A stretch of DNA of 64,000 nucleotides from Chloroflexota bacterium (GCA_022821645.1 JAJEDE010000025.1:248001-312000); one strand, 5' to 3'. Counted from the first letter of the stretch, positions 33,747-43,244 are shown. Translations and numbers: made by a program. Notes: a model not told the origin generated them from the letters alone.

Positions 33747-36700
33747 CTATTCCGCGACCGTAAGCATCTGGTCATCGCCCTTCAGTTTCCCGGCGTGTAC
33801 AAGCTGGTCAACGGCCTTTCCGATACGTCGCGCGATGTCTTTGCCCGTCCTCCGGTAGCCAAATTGCCGTGCTGTTTCTGCAATCAGGTCTTCACGCCCC
33901 GCCCCGTACAGCATCTCCGCGCAGACGAGGATCCCGGCCTTCAATTCGGCCAGCGAAATGTGCTCGACTCTTCGCCGCGTGTCATCACTCGCAGGCGCGC
34001 GCGGTGCTATGGATTCTGCGTTGGCAGGATCCATCAGAAACAGATATTGAGCTGCCGCCCCTGACTTTTCCTCAGGCAGCCACGTTAGGTTGACGTGCGC
34101 CGCCCTACGGATTGCGTTGAGAAACCGCTGGCGCGTCGCGCCGCGCATGCGACTCGCCGGGAATCGTCGCCGAACGCGTTCCAAAACGATGTCGCGGTGC
34201 ACCGGTCCCTCAACGCGCACCACCTCGGTTATCAATTCGCACAGCCTCGAGATGCTCTCCAGCCGAAGCTCTGAGCCGACTCGAAACGTCGTCAGATCGG
34301 CTTCGCAATAGGCATCGAACAGGGCGATTCCCTCACCTGTCTCGTCAGGCTCAACCTCGCCCTGGCAATTGCTGTCCTGCTTATCTTCTGTCTCATCGTT
34401 GCCCGAATCCTCAGTCAGCTGTTTCTCGCTGGCGTCGTCTGAGTCGACCTCGACTTGAGTGCCGGCTTGCGGATCCTCGGAAACACTCCCCGGTGAATCT
34501 GCCTCGTTCAGCGCGAGCTCTATCGCGTCAAGTTCACGCTGCGGATTCTGTATCCACGCCCGCGACCAAACGCGATGGATCCTCCAGCCCAGGCCCTCCA
34601 ATACCGACTGACGCAGCCAATCCCGGTCACGCGCGGCCGGGGCGCTGTGATACGTCGCCCCGTCACATTCAATGCCCAGGGCATAGCCTTCTCCATCCTC
34701 GGCTTGGATGGCCAGATCGATCCGATAGCCAGCCACGCCAACCTGGGTAGCAACCCGATGACCGCGCTGGACCAGCGCACGTCGCACGGACTCTTCGAAT
34801 GGGCTCTCGGTATTGACTTGGCCATTATCAGCTGCCGCCTGCCCGAGCGCGGAGTCTGGGCTCCGAGCGAACTCCAAGTATCGTTTGAGCAGACGTGCAC
34901 CCCGGCTCTCCGATGTGATGTCCTCCGGCTTCAGCGAATGCAGAATCGTCATCGACCGGCGTGCCCGGCTCACTGCTACGTTTAGCCTGCGCTCGCCGCC
35001 TTCGTTGTTAATCGGACCGAAACGGTTGTAAATCTGTCCGGACTCTGTGGGTCCATAGCACACGGATAAGAGAATGTGATCGCGCTCGTCACCTTGGACG
35101 TTCTCGAGATTCTTGACAAAAAACCGCTCCTGCCGCTCTCGTGCGAATTGATCTTCGTACTCCGGATGGAACTCGCGCGCTTCGTCGATGAGTGTTTCGA
35201 TTAAATCCGCCTGGGCCCGGGAGAGCGTAACGACCCCGATGCTCTCGGATTTCGGTCGTGTTCGAAGAAGCTCGAAGACCAACTCAACGACTCTCTCCGC
35301 CTCTATTCGGTTCGTCCGCGAGCCGCCGGACTCGTAGCGGCCATCCGGCAGGTAGACGGCCTGGACGCCATGAGCAGCCGGCTTACGAGGGCTGGGAAAC
35401 GTCAAGAGCCGATCGTCATAGAAATAGTGGTTCGAGTAACGAATCAGGCTGTCGTGGCGGCTGCGGTAGTGGACCCCGAGATAGTGCTCGGCGACACCGC
35501 TGCCCACCATTCCCACCATCACATCCAGAATGCTCTCGCGCCCCTCAAACCAGTCGGTCTCCTCGTCGTCGCCGTCGTCGTCATCATCCTCGTGCTCGTA
35601 GCGATGCTGGAACAGCGTGGTCGGAGGCAACTGCCGACGGTCCCCGACGACGATTGTCTGATTCGCCCGTGAAATTGCCGGGACCGCGTCCTCCGGCAAC
35701 ACCTGCGACGCCTCGTCAAACACGACGGTGTCGAAGTGAAGGTTTGCGCTTGCTGCGCCTGTGCGCTCCAGGTACTGGCTAACGGCCAGAGGGCTCATGA
35801 GGAAGCAGGGCTTCAATGCTTGGATGAGCTGCGGCGCTGCAGCAAGCAAGCGACGTACCGAGAGTTGGCGGCGCCGCTTCGTCAACTCGCCTCGCAGGAC
35901 GCCGAGTTGACCGGAGCGTGTCACGCCGGTTCGTGACTTGGGATACTTCTCGAAGAGGTCCATGCGGGCTCGCTCGCGTAGGACTCGGGGAAGCTGGCGA
36001 TCAAGAGTCTGAAAGTCGCACCTAATCGCCTCGTGATCTCGCCCCGTAAAGTCTCTCAACCTGGAGTCCTGCCCCGAGACGGCATCAAGCCACGTCGCGA
36101 ACAGGCGTCGGTTTACAATCCCAGGAACCAATGACGCGTCGTTGGTTGCTTCCCGGATTCGATGAACCGTATCCGAGCCAAAGGTGCGGTCAAGGTCGTC
36201 CGCAGCAAGCTTGAATTCAATCCAATTTGCCGCGCTATCCGCGTCTCGATGGATAGCCTTGATCCAAGCCGACAACTCGGCGAAAGGCGCCGCTTCCCAG
36301 GACTGCCACGGTGAAGCCGCGACGTCGAAGCGCTTACCTAGCACCCCCAAATCGCTGGAATATGCCGACTGAAGTGATCTAATGGCCTCTGCAACTCTAA
36401 CTGGATCGATGGGCATTGCCTCCGCGCAGACAAGTTCGCTCAGGCGTTCACTTAGGCGGTGACCTGCCGTGTCGATGAGGATCTGGCACCAGTGAATTGC
36501 GTCAAGGACGCCATCCCAATCGGTGGAACGATCTCTGAACCACTCGCCAAAATCCTGACGAAGCGCGTCTCGAGATTCACGTTCGACCTGCTCGATACTC
36601 TGAAGACGCGCAAGGTCATCAGTGAGGTCGCCAAACGACTGCCAGTCCGCCGGCGCGGTGGCGAACCTCTCGACGACCGGGCGCGCGACTTTCTCCAACC

Positions 36701-39700
36701 GCATAAGTGCCGGGATTGTTTCCTGCACCGCTTCGACGACACCCAATGGGCCGAGCTCTTTGAGGTCCAGGCAAGCCGAGTCCAGGTCTTGCAGCGAGTC
36801 TTTGAGTGACTGCAGCCTCTTTCGAGTTGCCTGCTGTGTGCCGTCTAATGCGCTCAGCGTCGTCTGATTCGTGAGCAACACACTTAGCTGGTCCAGATTC
36901 CATGGCCAGCTAATCAGGAGGTCTTGTACTCGGCCAAGTGAGGTTTCGAGTTCTACCCAGTCCGTCTCTCTGGAGCGCGCGTGTCGGCCAATGCGTGGTT
37001 CGATGTCCGAATAGGCATCACTCCAACGTGCGCGAAGCTCTCGAATCGCCACCGCGCGCTGAGTCGCTTCAAGTCCTTCATTCACGGTTACCGGCGCTGG
37101 TGTCTTGGTGTAGTTCCCGAGCAGGGCGAGCGCCGTGTTTGCCTTCTTGGTTATCGCTTCCACACCCGCAGGACCAACACTCTCCTCATCAAGTCTGTGT
37201 TGGCGTACAGAGCGCAGGGCGCTTTGCAGCTCGCGATTGTCAGACTGAGCTCGGGCCGCTGTCTGTCGCAGATCCTGACGAGCCTTGAAGTCCGTCAAGA
37301 GGATTCGGAGGGCGGCGGGTTCCCAGGGCCACTCGATCAATCGATGTGCGGTCTGGTCGACTAACTGCTGAAGCTGACTCCAGTCGGTTTCCCGCCCACT
37401 GGCGTAGGGACCGAGCAGTGGTTCAACCGCGGCATACGCCGTGTCCCAGTTGCCACGAAGCTTCTGGACCTCTAACGCGCGCTGAACCGCGTTCAGAGCC
37501 TCGTCAACCGAAAAGCTCTGTGGAACCTTCGCGTGGCTCCTGAGTAGTCGTTGATCGCGCCGCCATGCCCCACTGAGCAATCGCCGAATCTTGCTTTGAT
37601 GGTCGACACGTAAGCGGTGCAGCAGGTGGTCGTCCACAGCCTCAAGCAACTCCGGATCAAATTCCTCGAACAGGCCGGATTCAGCGTTATGCAGCGCCTC
37701 ATGAGCTGAGCCGGCGTTGTGAACTAGACGCTTGATCTCTTCTAGCCGGTCACTCTCCAGCCATGCCTCTGGCACAACACCCATGTCACGCAGGTCTAAG
37801 TCCAGATCACGTGCAGATTCAAGCACGTGCACAGTCCATCGCCATGAGTTCGCAGACAGATCTGAACCCAGAAGGCTTGCGAGCTGCGCCAGTGTTTCCG
37901 TCAGAGCGACGGCGGCAGCATGTAGAGGTTCGCTCACCTCAAGCGAGGCATTGCCGATCAGCCGCTGCAAATCACTTCGATAGTCCGCGTGGAATCGAAC
38001 TAGCGCTTCGCTGTCGACTTCATTCGCTAGTTCCAAGTCGAAACTAACGGCGAGCTCGGCTTCGGCTGTTGCTAGAGTCTTTTCAGCCAGGCTCGCGACA
38101 ACGACCCGGTCTTTCAAACCCCCGATGTGGTCTAGGTCGAGCCACGTTGCCGGCACTGTACCTGTCGCGACGACCTCCCGTGCAAAACCAAGCGCACGCG
38201 ACGATTCGAGCCACGAGCCTGTCGTTGAATCGGCTCCGATCTTGCTCGCAAGCTCGTCGAGCAATGCCACAAATTCAGCCGCATCAGCGTGCACCCTAGC
38301 TGTGCTGTCCAGCAACCGCCTGGGGTCTGGCATCAGCCACGCTGACCATCCTGATCCAAACGCTTGGTGCAAAGCCCGAATCTCGCCGGGGACAGGGCGT
38401 ATCGAACGCGACAGTTGCTGGTAGTCAAGCGCAGGCGCTCCCCCACCGAAGGCTTTTCCTGTGCGTTCAGCAAGCGCAAGAGCTTGCCGCTGTTGCTCGC
38501 GCTGCTCCGAGGCGACCCGGCGCAGCTTGGCCCGAGTGTCTTTGCTCAGCCAGTGCCGGAGCACGCGCGGCTTCTCACTGAGGTGAAGGGCTATGGCACG
38601 CAGATTGGACGCTTCGTCAAGATCCGCCGGAGTTGGCGTACCTATAAGAGCAGCTTGTTCCTTGAGCGAGGCTTCTGTGCGACCGAGAGCCTCGCGCACA
38701 GTGTTGGCGTCGCGCTTGAGTCGATCCGCGAGTCCAACCGAGCTAGTGAGCGGTTTCAACAGATTCCATTTGGACCTTTCAAGCTCGCGGAACTCGTCTG
38801 GTCGGCGTGCGATGCGGTCTACCACTGATCGCACCTCTCTGAGGTGTGGCTCATCAATGGCCGCCGCGCCCGGCACCCGGAACTCCACGTCCGGTAGATC
38901 ACGCAATTGCGCGTATTCACCGTGAATCTCGTAAACACTGCGCCCCAGCGGCCGTCGAGGTTCATGCAGAGCGCGAACGACCTTGTTTAGCGTTCTTCTG
39001 TTGGCCTCTAACTCCGCGAAACCATAGTCGAATATCGTGACTTGTCCACTAGCTTCAATTGAACTCCGTAACTGCTCATACACGGATGTCTTACTTGCCC
39101 TATCGCTATGCATGTCCAGGCAGAATACGCCGAGGTCCTCTGAATCAAGTCGGTCCTTGACCACATCCAGCGCCACGCTCTTTTCGCTGACGAATAGAAC
39201 TCGCTTCCCGTGGGCGAGTAAGTTGGAAATTATATTGACGATGGTCTGACTCTTGCCGGTTCCGGGCGGCCCGTGAATAACCAGGTTTGCGCCGTCGCGA
39301 GAAGCTGCGACGGCGCGTAGCTGACTATGGTCAGCGGGCAACACCACGAATTCCTGTCGAACATTGAGCATGTCATCAAGCCGCCCACCGGCGAGCTCAG
39401 AGTCAGCAGGGAAAGCACCACGCGGTGTGGCCCCGTCAGAATTGAGCACCAGCGGTTCCCCAGCGAGTCGGCGAACCAGCGGGTGCGTCACACCCACGCT
39501 TCGCATTTGGTCCAGGTCTTCCCACATCGCGAGCTTTGTGTATTGAAAGGTCGACAGCACCACCTCATGGGTAACTCGCCAGCCGTCGCGTTTGACTATG
39601 AGCTCCGAAACCTCGCGCAGGTAGTCCTCGTACGTTTCGTGATCAAATTCGGGAAGCGTGATTTCGAACTCTCGAAGCTTGTGGCGCAGGGTGGCATTGG

Positions 39701-40313
39701 CCGTGGCGTCGTCGTCCTCACGCCGCAACACGAACGGTTCGCCGGGCGATGAGCGCTGCAGGTCAACCGGCAATAGCAGAAGCGGTGCCTTGGCTCGCTC
39801 GCGGTCCTCGTCGATCCACTCAAGAAACCCGGCCGCCAGGAAAAGCACATTGATTCCCTGCTCTTCCATCCACTCCCGCTCTTTGCGCAGGAAACGCAGC
39901 AGCACCCGCTGCAGCGCCAGCGGCTCGACGTCCGCTGTCAGATCACCGGGCACGAGCTCAATGTCCGCGTCCGCCGCCACCGGTTCGGAAGTTGCCGGCT
40001 TGAGCGCCGTGCCGCGCCGACGGCGACGACGTCGCGCGTAATCGAAAGTTCGACCTCTGCGCGCACGCTGCAAATAGTCATCGATTCCGTCAGGGTTGAA
40101 TCGACTGATGGGAACACAGCGGATGGTGGCTCGTCGGCCCGACTTCGGATCTTTGGGTGAGGTGTTTCCTTTGAAGTAGAGCAGGTTGTTGCTGCGGTTC
40201 AACTGCAGCAACTGGCTCTGCCAGCGCGCAACCGCCGCGTCTACGGTGTCTATCTCTGCTGACGCATCTGTCGACACTGTCTTTGGCTCTGGAGGGTCAA
40301 GACGCTCACCCAT
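33747..40313 (-). CDS. Giant DUF4011-SF1 helicase-Vsr-like nuclease-DUF3320 protein (predicted anti-phage defence)
   Basis: 2188 aa. DUF4011 occupies about residues 25-250 (WQSQLLQLNRSNNLLYFKG). Helicase motif I is HGPPGTGKSQT near 348-356. Motif II is VVFDEASQVLPEDA near 1530, then GDRRQLPPT and the C-terminal RecA domain with QGDERDHILLSVCYGP and NVAVSRARRSM. An MTES_1575/Vsr-like PD-(D/E)xK nuclease (GIECDGATYHS, LGWRIHRVWS) lies near 1885 and DUF3320-type repeats at about 2040-2185. An ~1180-residue insert separates motifs I and II and contains a repeated ~143-residue unit. This domain order matches, from memory, the single-gene Hhe defence candidate. No partner gene is nearby. Its GC is visibly lower than neighbouring genes, and fabH-end repeats flank it, so it was probably acquired horizontally. 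Confidence 0.88.
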   Translation of the reverse strand: MGERLDPPEPKTVSTDASAEIDTVDAAVARWQSQLLQLNRSNNLLYFKGNTSPKDPKSGRRATIRCVPISRFNPDGIDDYLQRARRGRTFDYARRRRRRRGTALKPATSEPVAADADIELVPGDLTADVEPLALQRVLLRFLRKEREWMEEQGINVLFLAAGFLEWIDEDRERAKAPLLLLPVDLQRSSPGEPFVLRREDDDATANATLRHKLREFEITLPEFDHETYEDYLREVSELIVKRDGWRVTHEVVLSTFQYTKLAMWEDLDQMRSVGVTHPLVRRLAGEPLVLNSDGATPRGAFPADSELAGGRLDDMLNVRQEFVVLPADHSQLRAVAASRDGANLVIHGPPGTGKSQTIVNIISNLLAHGKRVLFVSEKSVALDVVKDRLDSEDLGVFCLDMHSDRASKTSVYEQLRSSIEASGQVTIFDYGFAELEANRRTLNKVVRALHEPRRPLGRSVYEIHGEYAQLRDLPDVEFRVPGAAAIDEPHLREVRSVVDRIARRPDEFRELERSKWNLLKPLTSSVGLADRLKRDANTVREALGRTEASLKEQAALIGTPTPADLDEASNLRAIALHLSEKPRVLRHWLSKDTRAKLRRVASEQREQQRQALALAERTGKAFGGGAPALDYQQLSRSIRPVPGEIRALHQAFGSGWSAWLMPDPRRLLDSTARVHADAAEFVALLDELASKIGADSTTGSWLESSRALGFAREVVATGTVPATWLDLDHIGGLKDRVVVASLAEKTLATAEAELAVSFDLELANEVDSEALVRFHADYRSDLQRLIGNASLEVSEPLHAAAVALTETLAQLASLLGSDLSANSWRWTVHVLESARDLDLDLRDMGVVPEAWLESDRLEEIKRLVHNAGSAHEALHNAESGLFEEFDPELLEAVDDHLLHRLRVDHQSKIRRLLSGAWRRDQRLLRSHAKVPQSFSVDEALNAVQRALEVQKLRGNWDTAYAAVEPLLGPYASGRETDWSQLQQLVDQTAHRLIEWPWEPAALRILLTDFKARQDLRQTAARAQSDNRELQSALRSVRQHRLDEESVGPAGVEAITKKANTALALLGNYTKTPAPVTVNEGLEATQRAVAIRELRARWSDAYSDIEPRIGRHARSRETDWVELETSLGRVQDLLISWPWNLDQLSVLLTNQTTLSALDGTQQATRKRLQSLKDSLQDLDSACLDLKELGPLGVVEAVQETIPALMRLEKVARPVVERFATAPADWQSFGDLTDDLARLQSIEQVERESRDALRQDFGEWFRDRSTDWDGVLDAIHWCQILIDTAGHRLSERLSELVCAEAMPIDPVRVAEAIRSLQSAYSSDLGVLGKRFDVAASPWQSWEAAPFAELSAWIKAIHRDADSAANWIEFKLAADDLDRTFGSDTVHRIREATNDASLVPGIVNRRLFATWLDAVSGQDSRLRDFTGRDHEAIRCDFQTLDRQLPRVLRERARMDLFEKYPKSRTGVTRSGQLGVLRGELTKRRRQLSVRRLLAAAPQLIQALKPCFLMSPLAVSQYLERTGAASANLHFDTVVFDEASQVLPEDAVPAISRANQTIVVGDRRQLPPTTLFQHRYEHEDDDDDGDDEETDWFEGRESILDVMVGMVGSGVAEHYLGVHYRSRHDSLIRYSNHYFYDDRLLTFPSPRKPAAHGVQAVYLPDGRYESGGSRTNRIEAERVVELVFELLRTRPKSESIGVVTLSRAQADLIETLIDEAREFHPEYEDQFARERQERFFVKNLENVQGDERDHILLSVCYGPTESGQIYNRFGPINNEGGERRLNVAVSRARRSMTILHSLKPEDITSESRGARLLKRYLEFARSPDSALGQAAADNGQVNTESPFEESVRRALVQRGHRVATQVGVAGYRIDLAIQAEDGEGYALGIECDGATYHSAPAARDRDWLRQSVLEGLGWRIHRVWSRAWIQNPQRELDAIELALNEADSPGSVSEDPQAGTQVEVDSDDASEKQLTEDSGNDETEDKQDSNCQGEVEPDETGEGIALFDAYCEADLTTFRVGSELRLESISRLCELITEVVRVEGPVHRDIVLERVRRRFPASRMRGATRQRFLNAIRRAAHVNLTWLPEEKSGAAAQYLFLMDPANAESIAPRAPASDDTRRRVEHISLAELKAGILVCAEMLYGAGREDLIAETARQFGYRRTGKDIARRIGKAVDQLVHAGKLKGDDQMLTVAE

Positions 40314-41168
40314 CGGTTCGTGCTATCGCCACTACGCTCGCCCAGGCGCGGCGACAGCATAAGGACGGCATGCGCCGCCTGTCATTTCCCGCAACACTGC
40401 CGAGAGATTCAACCTGACCAATTTGCCGAGACTGCGCGCAGCGAGCCAGTGGCGACTTCCGAAGAGTTCGAGATTGCGTCGGGCGAAGTCAATGGGCTCA
40501 ATTGTCCGAACCGCTCGGCCCGAGCATTCTGGCGCTGGACACCGAAGATTGCGCCACTTGGAATGTCCGCTCAGCCAGCTAGACGTTCACATCTGCCGCG
40601 AGACGTCTAGGTGATACAGGGGAAAGGGCGCGGGTGCCAATGCTGGTGTCCACCAAATTTTGCAGAGAATCCCTGGCTCGCTTTGGGGATGACCTCGGTG
40701 CGAGCAAGCAACAAACATGGGGAGCATGCTCAGGCCGAAGCGAGGCTGGCTCTGCCCTTCGACACCCAGCCGCCCGGACCTGCTGCGGATTCCTGCCACG
40801 ACGGAATCTGACCAATTTCAGCCGTGCGCCGCACAAGCAGGCTTTGCCTACACAGGCTTGCTGAGATCGTGACCTCTTGAAAGACGGCTACCCCGCGCTC
40901 GCCGCCGCGGTCGCCACCGCCTTCAACCCCACCGTCGCCGCCGTCCACTCGATTCCCGCGGCGGCGCGTTCACCGTGGCTTGCAAGGTCTAGGACGAAAA
41001 AGGCGGCGAAGGTATGTGGGCCGGTCGCATAGAGGTTGTATGGCCCAGCCGCGCACGGTACGCCGGCAAGCCGCGTCTGGACACCGTGCCATAATCTGAG
41101 TGTGGCGGATGTGGACGGTGCTCGGCACGCCGGGTGCCAATGGAAGTTGCTCCTGAAGGAAGGAACCG
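40314..41168. other. Non-coding stretch upstream of the helicase and DUF4065 genes
   Basis: About 850 bp between two genes that diverge from it (helicase leftward, DUF4065 rightward). Short open frames were checked and none has family motifs or a good initiation site. It contains the fabH-end repeat B at 40887-40959 and presumably promoters for both genes. Confidence 0.55.
40887..40959 (-). repeat. fabH 3'-end direct repeat, middle copy (B)
   Basis: 73 bp aligned without gaps to fabH at 41913-41985; 68 of 73 bases match by hand count. It includes the fabH stop codon context (GCTACCCCGCGCTCGC) and stops matching abruptly after GATTCCCGC. The encoded frame reads AGIEWTAATVGLKAV, sharing with copy A the Gly that is Lys in fabH itself. 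It separates the helicase cassette from the DUF4065 cassette. Confidence 0.85.
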
Positions 41169-41612
41169 ATGGCCAGCGTGGCCGATGCAGCGGCATACGT
41201 GCTTGAAAAGCACGGAGCGATGACCGCAATGAAGCTGCACAAGCTGCTCTACTACGCCCAGGCGTGGCACCTCGTGTGGGACGAGGAGCCGCTCTTCGAC
41301 GAACGTATCGAGGCGTGGGCCAATGGCCCGATCGTGCCCGCCATCTACCAGCAGCATCGGGGCCGCTTCAAGCTCGATAGCTGGGACGGCGACGCCGCGA
41401 ACCTGGCGCCGAATGAGGCCAAGTCGGTTGACGTCGTTCTGGAAGACTACGGAAACATGAGCGCCCATGATCTCAGCACGTTGACCCATCTGGAGGCCCC
41501 GTGGCGCGATGCGCGCGGCGACCTGCCCCAGGGCGAGCCGTCAACGGCGGAGATTACGACCGTCGCGATGTTCGAGTACTACGACGGGTTGCTTGACGAA
41601 GCCGAGGTCTAA
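41169..41612 (+). CDS. DUF4065/Panacea domain protein (SocA/GepA-like antitoxin type)
   Basis: 147 aa matching the phage-associated DUF4065 (Panacea) family: MKLHKLLYYAQAWHLVW, IEAWANGPIVPAIYQQH and a C-terminal helix. The ATG follows a strong GGAAGGA site. Family members such as Caulobacter SocA act as antitoxins or proteolytic adaptors, normally beside a toxin gene. Here the next frame is a helicase fragment, so the toxin is either missing or unrecognised. It lies in the cassette between fabH-end repeats B and C. Confidence 0.88.
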   Translation: MASVADAAAYVLEKHGAMTAMKLHKLLYYAQAWHLVWDEEPLFDERIEAWANGPIVPAIYQQHRGRFKLDSWDGDAANLAPNEAKSVDVVLEDYGNMSAHDLSTLTHLEAPWRDARGDLPQGEPSTAEITTVAMFEYYDGLLDEAEV

Positions 41613-41900
41613 GGGCCGCAGGTTTGGCGAAAGGCCGACGGCGGCAAGCCCGCGCTGATCGCCGCCGTGATGGTCTGGCTGCGGCTCGCCCACGATGTCC
41701 AGCGCTTCCTGCTCCTCTGCCCGAACCGGATCGTGCGCGATCGACTGGAAGCCGACGTTCGCGGCGGCACAGTGTTCCGCGAGCGCGGCCTGATTCCGCC
41801 GGAGACCATCGTGACTGCGGACGACTTTGCGCTCACCACGCTGGGCGGCGACTCACGCGCGACCGCCGGTATCGAGACGTTCGTGCCGCGAATGCCGTGA
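41613..41900 (+). pseudogene. Fragment of a restriction-type DEAD/DEAH helicase
   Basis: An in-frame continuation after the DUF4065 stop encodes about 95 residues without an upstream initiation site for a full protein. They resemble the first RecA domain of type III restriction/DEAD-box helicases downstream of the P-loop: GGKPALIAAVMVWL, then FLLLCPNRIVRDRLEAD and TVFRERGLIPPE, ending DDFALTTLGGD. The P-loop itself, the DExH box and the rest are absent. Family assignment is by pattern recognition only. Confidence 0.55.
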
Positions 41901-41912
41901 CCTGGAGCTAAC

Positions 41913-42002
41913 GCTACCCCGCGCTCGCTGCCGCGGCCGCCACTGCCTTCAACTTCACCGTCGCCGCCGTCCACTCGATTCCCGCCGATGCCCAGGCCAG
42001 CC
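41913..42002 (-). repeat. fabH 3'-end direct repeat, genic copy (C)
   Basis: This is the functional 3' end of fabH including its TAG at 41916-41914. It matches copies A and B in the same orientation. It encodes the last ~30 residues, including an Ala-rich tail of about 18 residues beyond the Trp where FabH proteins normally finish. Confidence 0.85.
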
Positions 42003-42951
42003 CGGCCCCGAAGCCAACCATCACCACCCGGTCCCCCGCCTGGATCCGTCCAGACTCCAGCGCCTCGCAGAGCGCGATGGGAATGGATCCGGCCGACGTG
42101 TTCCCGTAGCGGTCCGCGTTCACGAAGACCCGCTCCATGGGGATGCCCGCGCCTCGCGCCGCCGACTTGATGATGCGCAGGTTGGCCTGGTGCGGAATGA
42201 ATAGATCCACGTCGTCTGGGCCTAGGCCGGTGTCCAGCATGGTTTGACGCGCCGCCTCGGCCGTGGCCGTCACGGCGAACTTATACACCTCGCGCCCGTT
42301 CATTTGTAGGTAGTGCGCCCCGGACTCGATCGTCTCCACCGTCGCCGGCTGGTGGCTGCCGCCCGCCGGCTGGATCAGCAGCGGCGCCCCGGCCCCATCG
42401 GATCCCAGCACCGTGCTGAAGATTCCGCCCGGCCCGTCCGTCGCCTGCATCACCACCGCGCCCGCGCCGTCGCCGAACAGCACGCAGGTCGAGCGGTCCG
42501 TCCAGTCCACCACCCGCGACATCGTGTCCGACCCGATCATCAGGATGGTCCGGTGCGTCCCCGACTCGATCAGCCCGCGGCCCACGGCCAGTCCGTACAC
42601 GAAGCCTGCGCAAGCCGCGTTCAGGTCGAATGCGCCGGCGCCCCGGGCGCCAAGCGCGTCCTGCACCAGGCTGGCCGTTGCCGGAAAGCCGTACTCCGGT
42701 GTCAGCGTCGCCACCACCACCAGGTCGATGTCGTTCGGATGCACGTCCGCCACCTGCAACGCTTGCTTCGAGGCCTCCAGCGCCAGCGTGAAGGTGGATT
42801 CCCCGTCGGCGGCGATCCGGCGTTCGCGGATGCCGGTGCGCGACACGATCCACTCGTCCGACGTGGCCACCAGGCGCTCAAGTTCCGCGTTGGTGCGAAC
42901 CTGCCGGGGAACGCTCATCCCCCAGCCGGTTATCGTCGCTGCACGGCTCAC
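41914..42951 (-). CDS. fabH: 3-oxoacyl-ACP synthase III
   Basis: 345-aa ketoacyl synthase that condenses acyl-CoA with malonyl-ACP to start fatty acids. The catalytic Cys is in NAACAGFVYG, the His in IPHQANLRII and the Asn in NADRYGNTSAGSIP. GTG 42951 (VSRAATITGWG) has GGAG six bases upstream and matches the family start, so the open frame up to 43074 is not used. The tail after GAGLAWASAGIEW is extended by an Ala-rich stretch of about 18 residues that coincides with the triplicated repeat. Confidence 0.95.
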   Translation of the reverse strand: MSRAATITGWGMSVPRQVRTNAELERLVATSDEWIVSRTGIRERRIAADGESTFTLALEASKQALQVADVHPNDIDLVVVATLTPEYGFPATASLVQDALGARGAGAFDLNAACAGFVYGLAVGRGLIESGTHRTILMIGSDTMSRVVDWTDRSTCVLFGDGAGAVVMQATDGPGGIFSTVLGSDGAGAPLLIQPAGGSHQPATVETIESGAHYLQMNGREVYKFAVTATAEAARQTMLDTGLGPDDVDLFIPHQANLRIIKSAARGAGIPMERVFVNADRYGNTSAGSIPIALCEALESGRIQAGDRVVMVGFGAGLAWASAGIEWTAATVKLKAVAAAAASAG

Positions 42952-43215
42952 GCAAGGCTCCAGTGGTTTGGAACGTTCAGCAACGTCCACCGGCGAGCAT
43001 AGCCGCCGAGAGCCGCCCAACGCGACTACCGCGCGCCGGCCGCCAACCACGCGCCGGACCGCCAACGGCCCCAAGCTCCGAACGGCTCGGCCTCAAACCG
43101 GGCATGTTCCTGGCATGCGCTCCTTCTTTCGTTGAGGCCGGTCTGAATCCGGCCACATTCCGGGCAACCACTAAGCCGCGCACCGTCCCTCGCCGAACGC
43201 TTGCGGACTCACTGC
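42952..43215. other. Divergent intergenic region between fabH and fabF
   Basis: The first half of a 608-bp gap between two divergent fatty acid genes. No gene, tRNA or clear repeat was seen. It should hold the fabH promoter, but no convincing -10/-35 pair was found on the minus strand. Confidence 0.5.
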
Positions 43216-43244
43216 TTGCCTCCTGTTCTCGTGAAGTGTACACT
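43216..43244 (+). promoter_or_regulatory. Candidate sigma-70-type promoter upstream of fabF with overlapping palindrome
   Basis: TTGCCT (43216-43221) and TACACT (43239-43244) are spaced by exactly 17 bases. The -10 lies inside the perfect palindrome AGTGTACACT (43235-43244). The position, about 315 bp before fabF, would leave a long leader. Prediction from consensus only. Confidence 0.45.

Noticed and set aside
40579-40864. Small open frames upstream of the giant helicase as a partner gene
   Set aside because: No start signal, no recognisable domain and overlapping frames on both strands; treated as non-coding.
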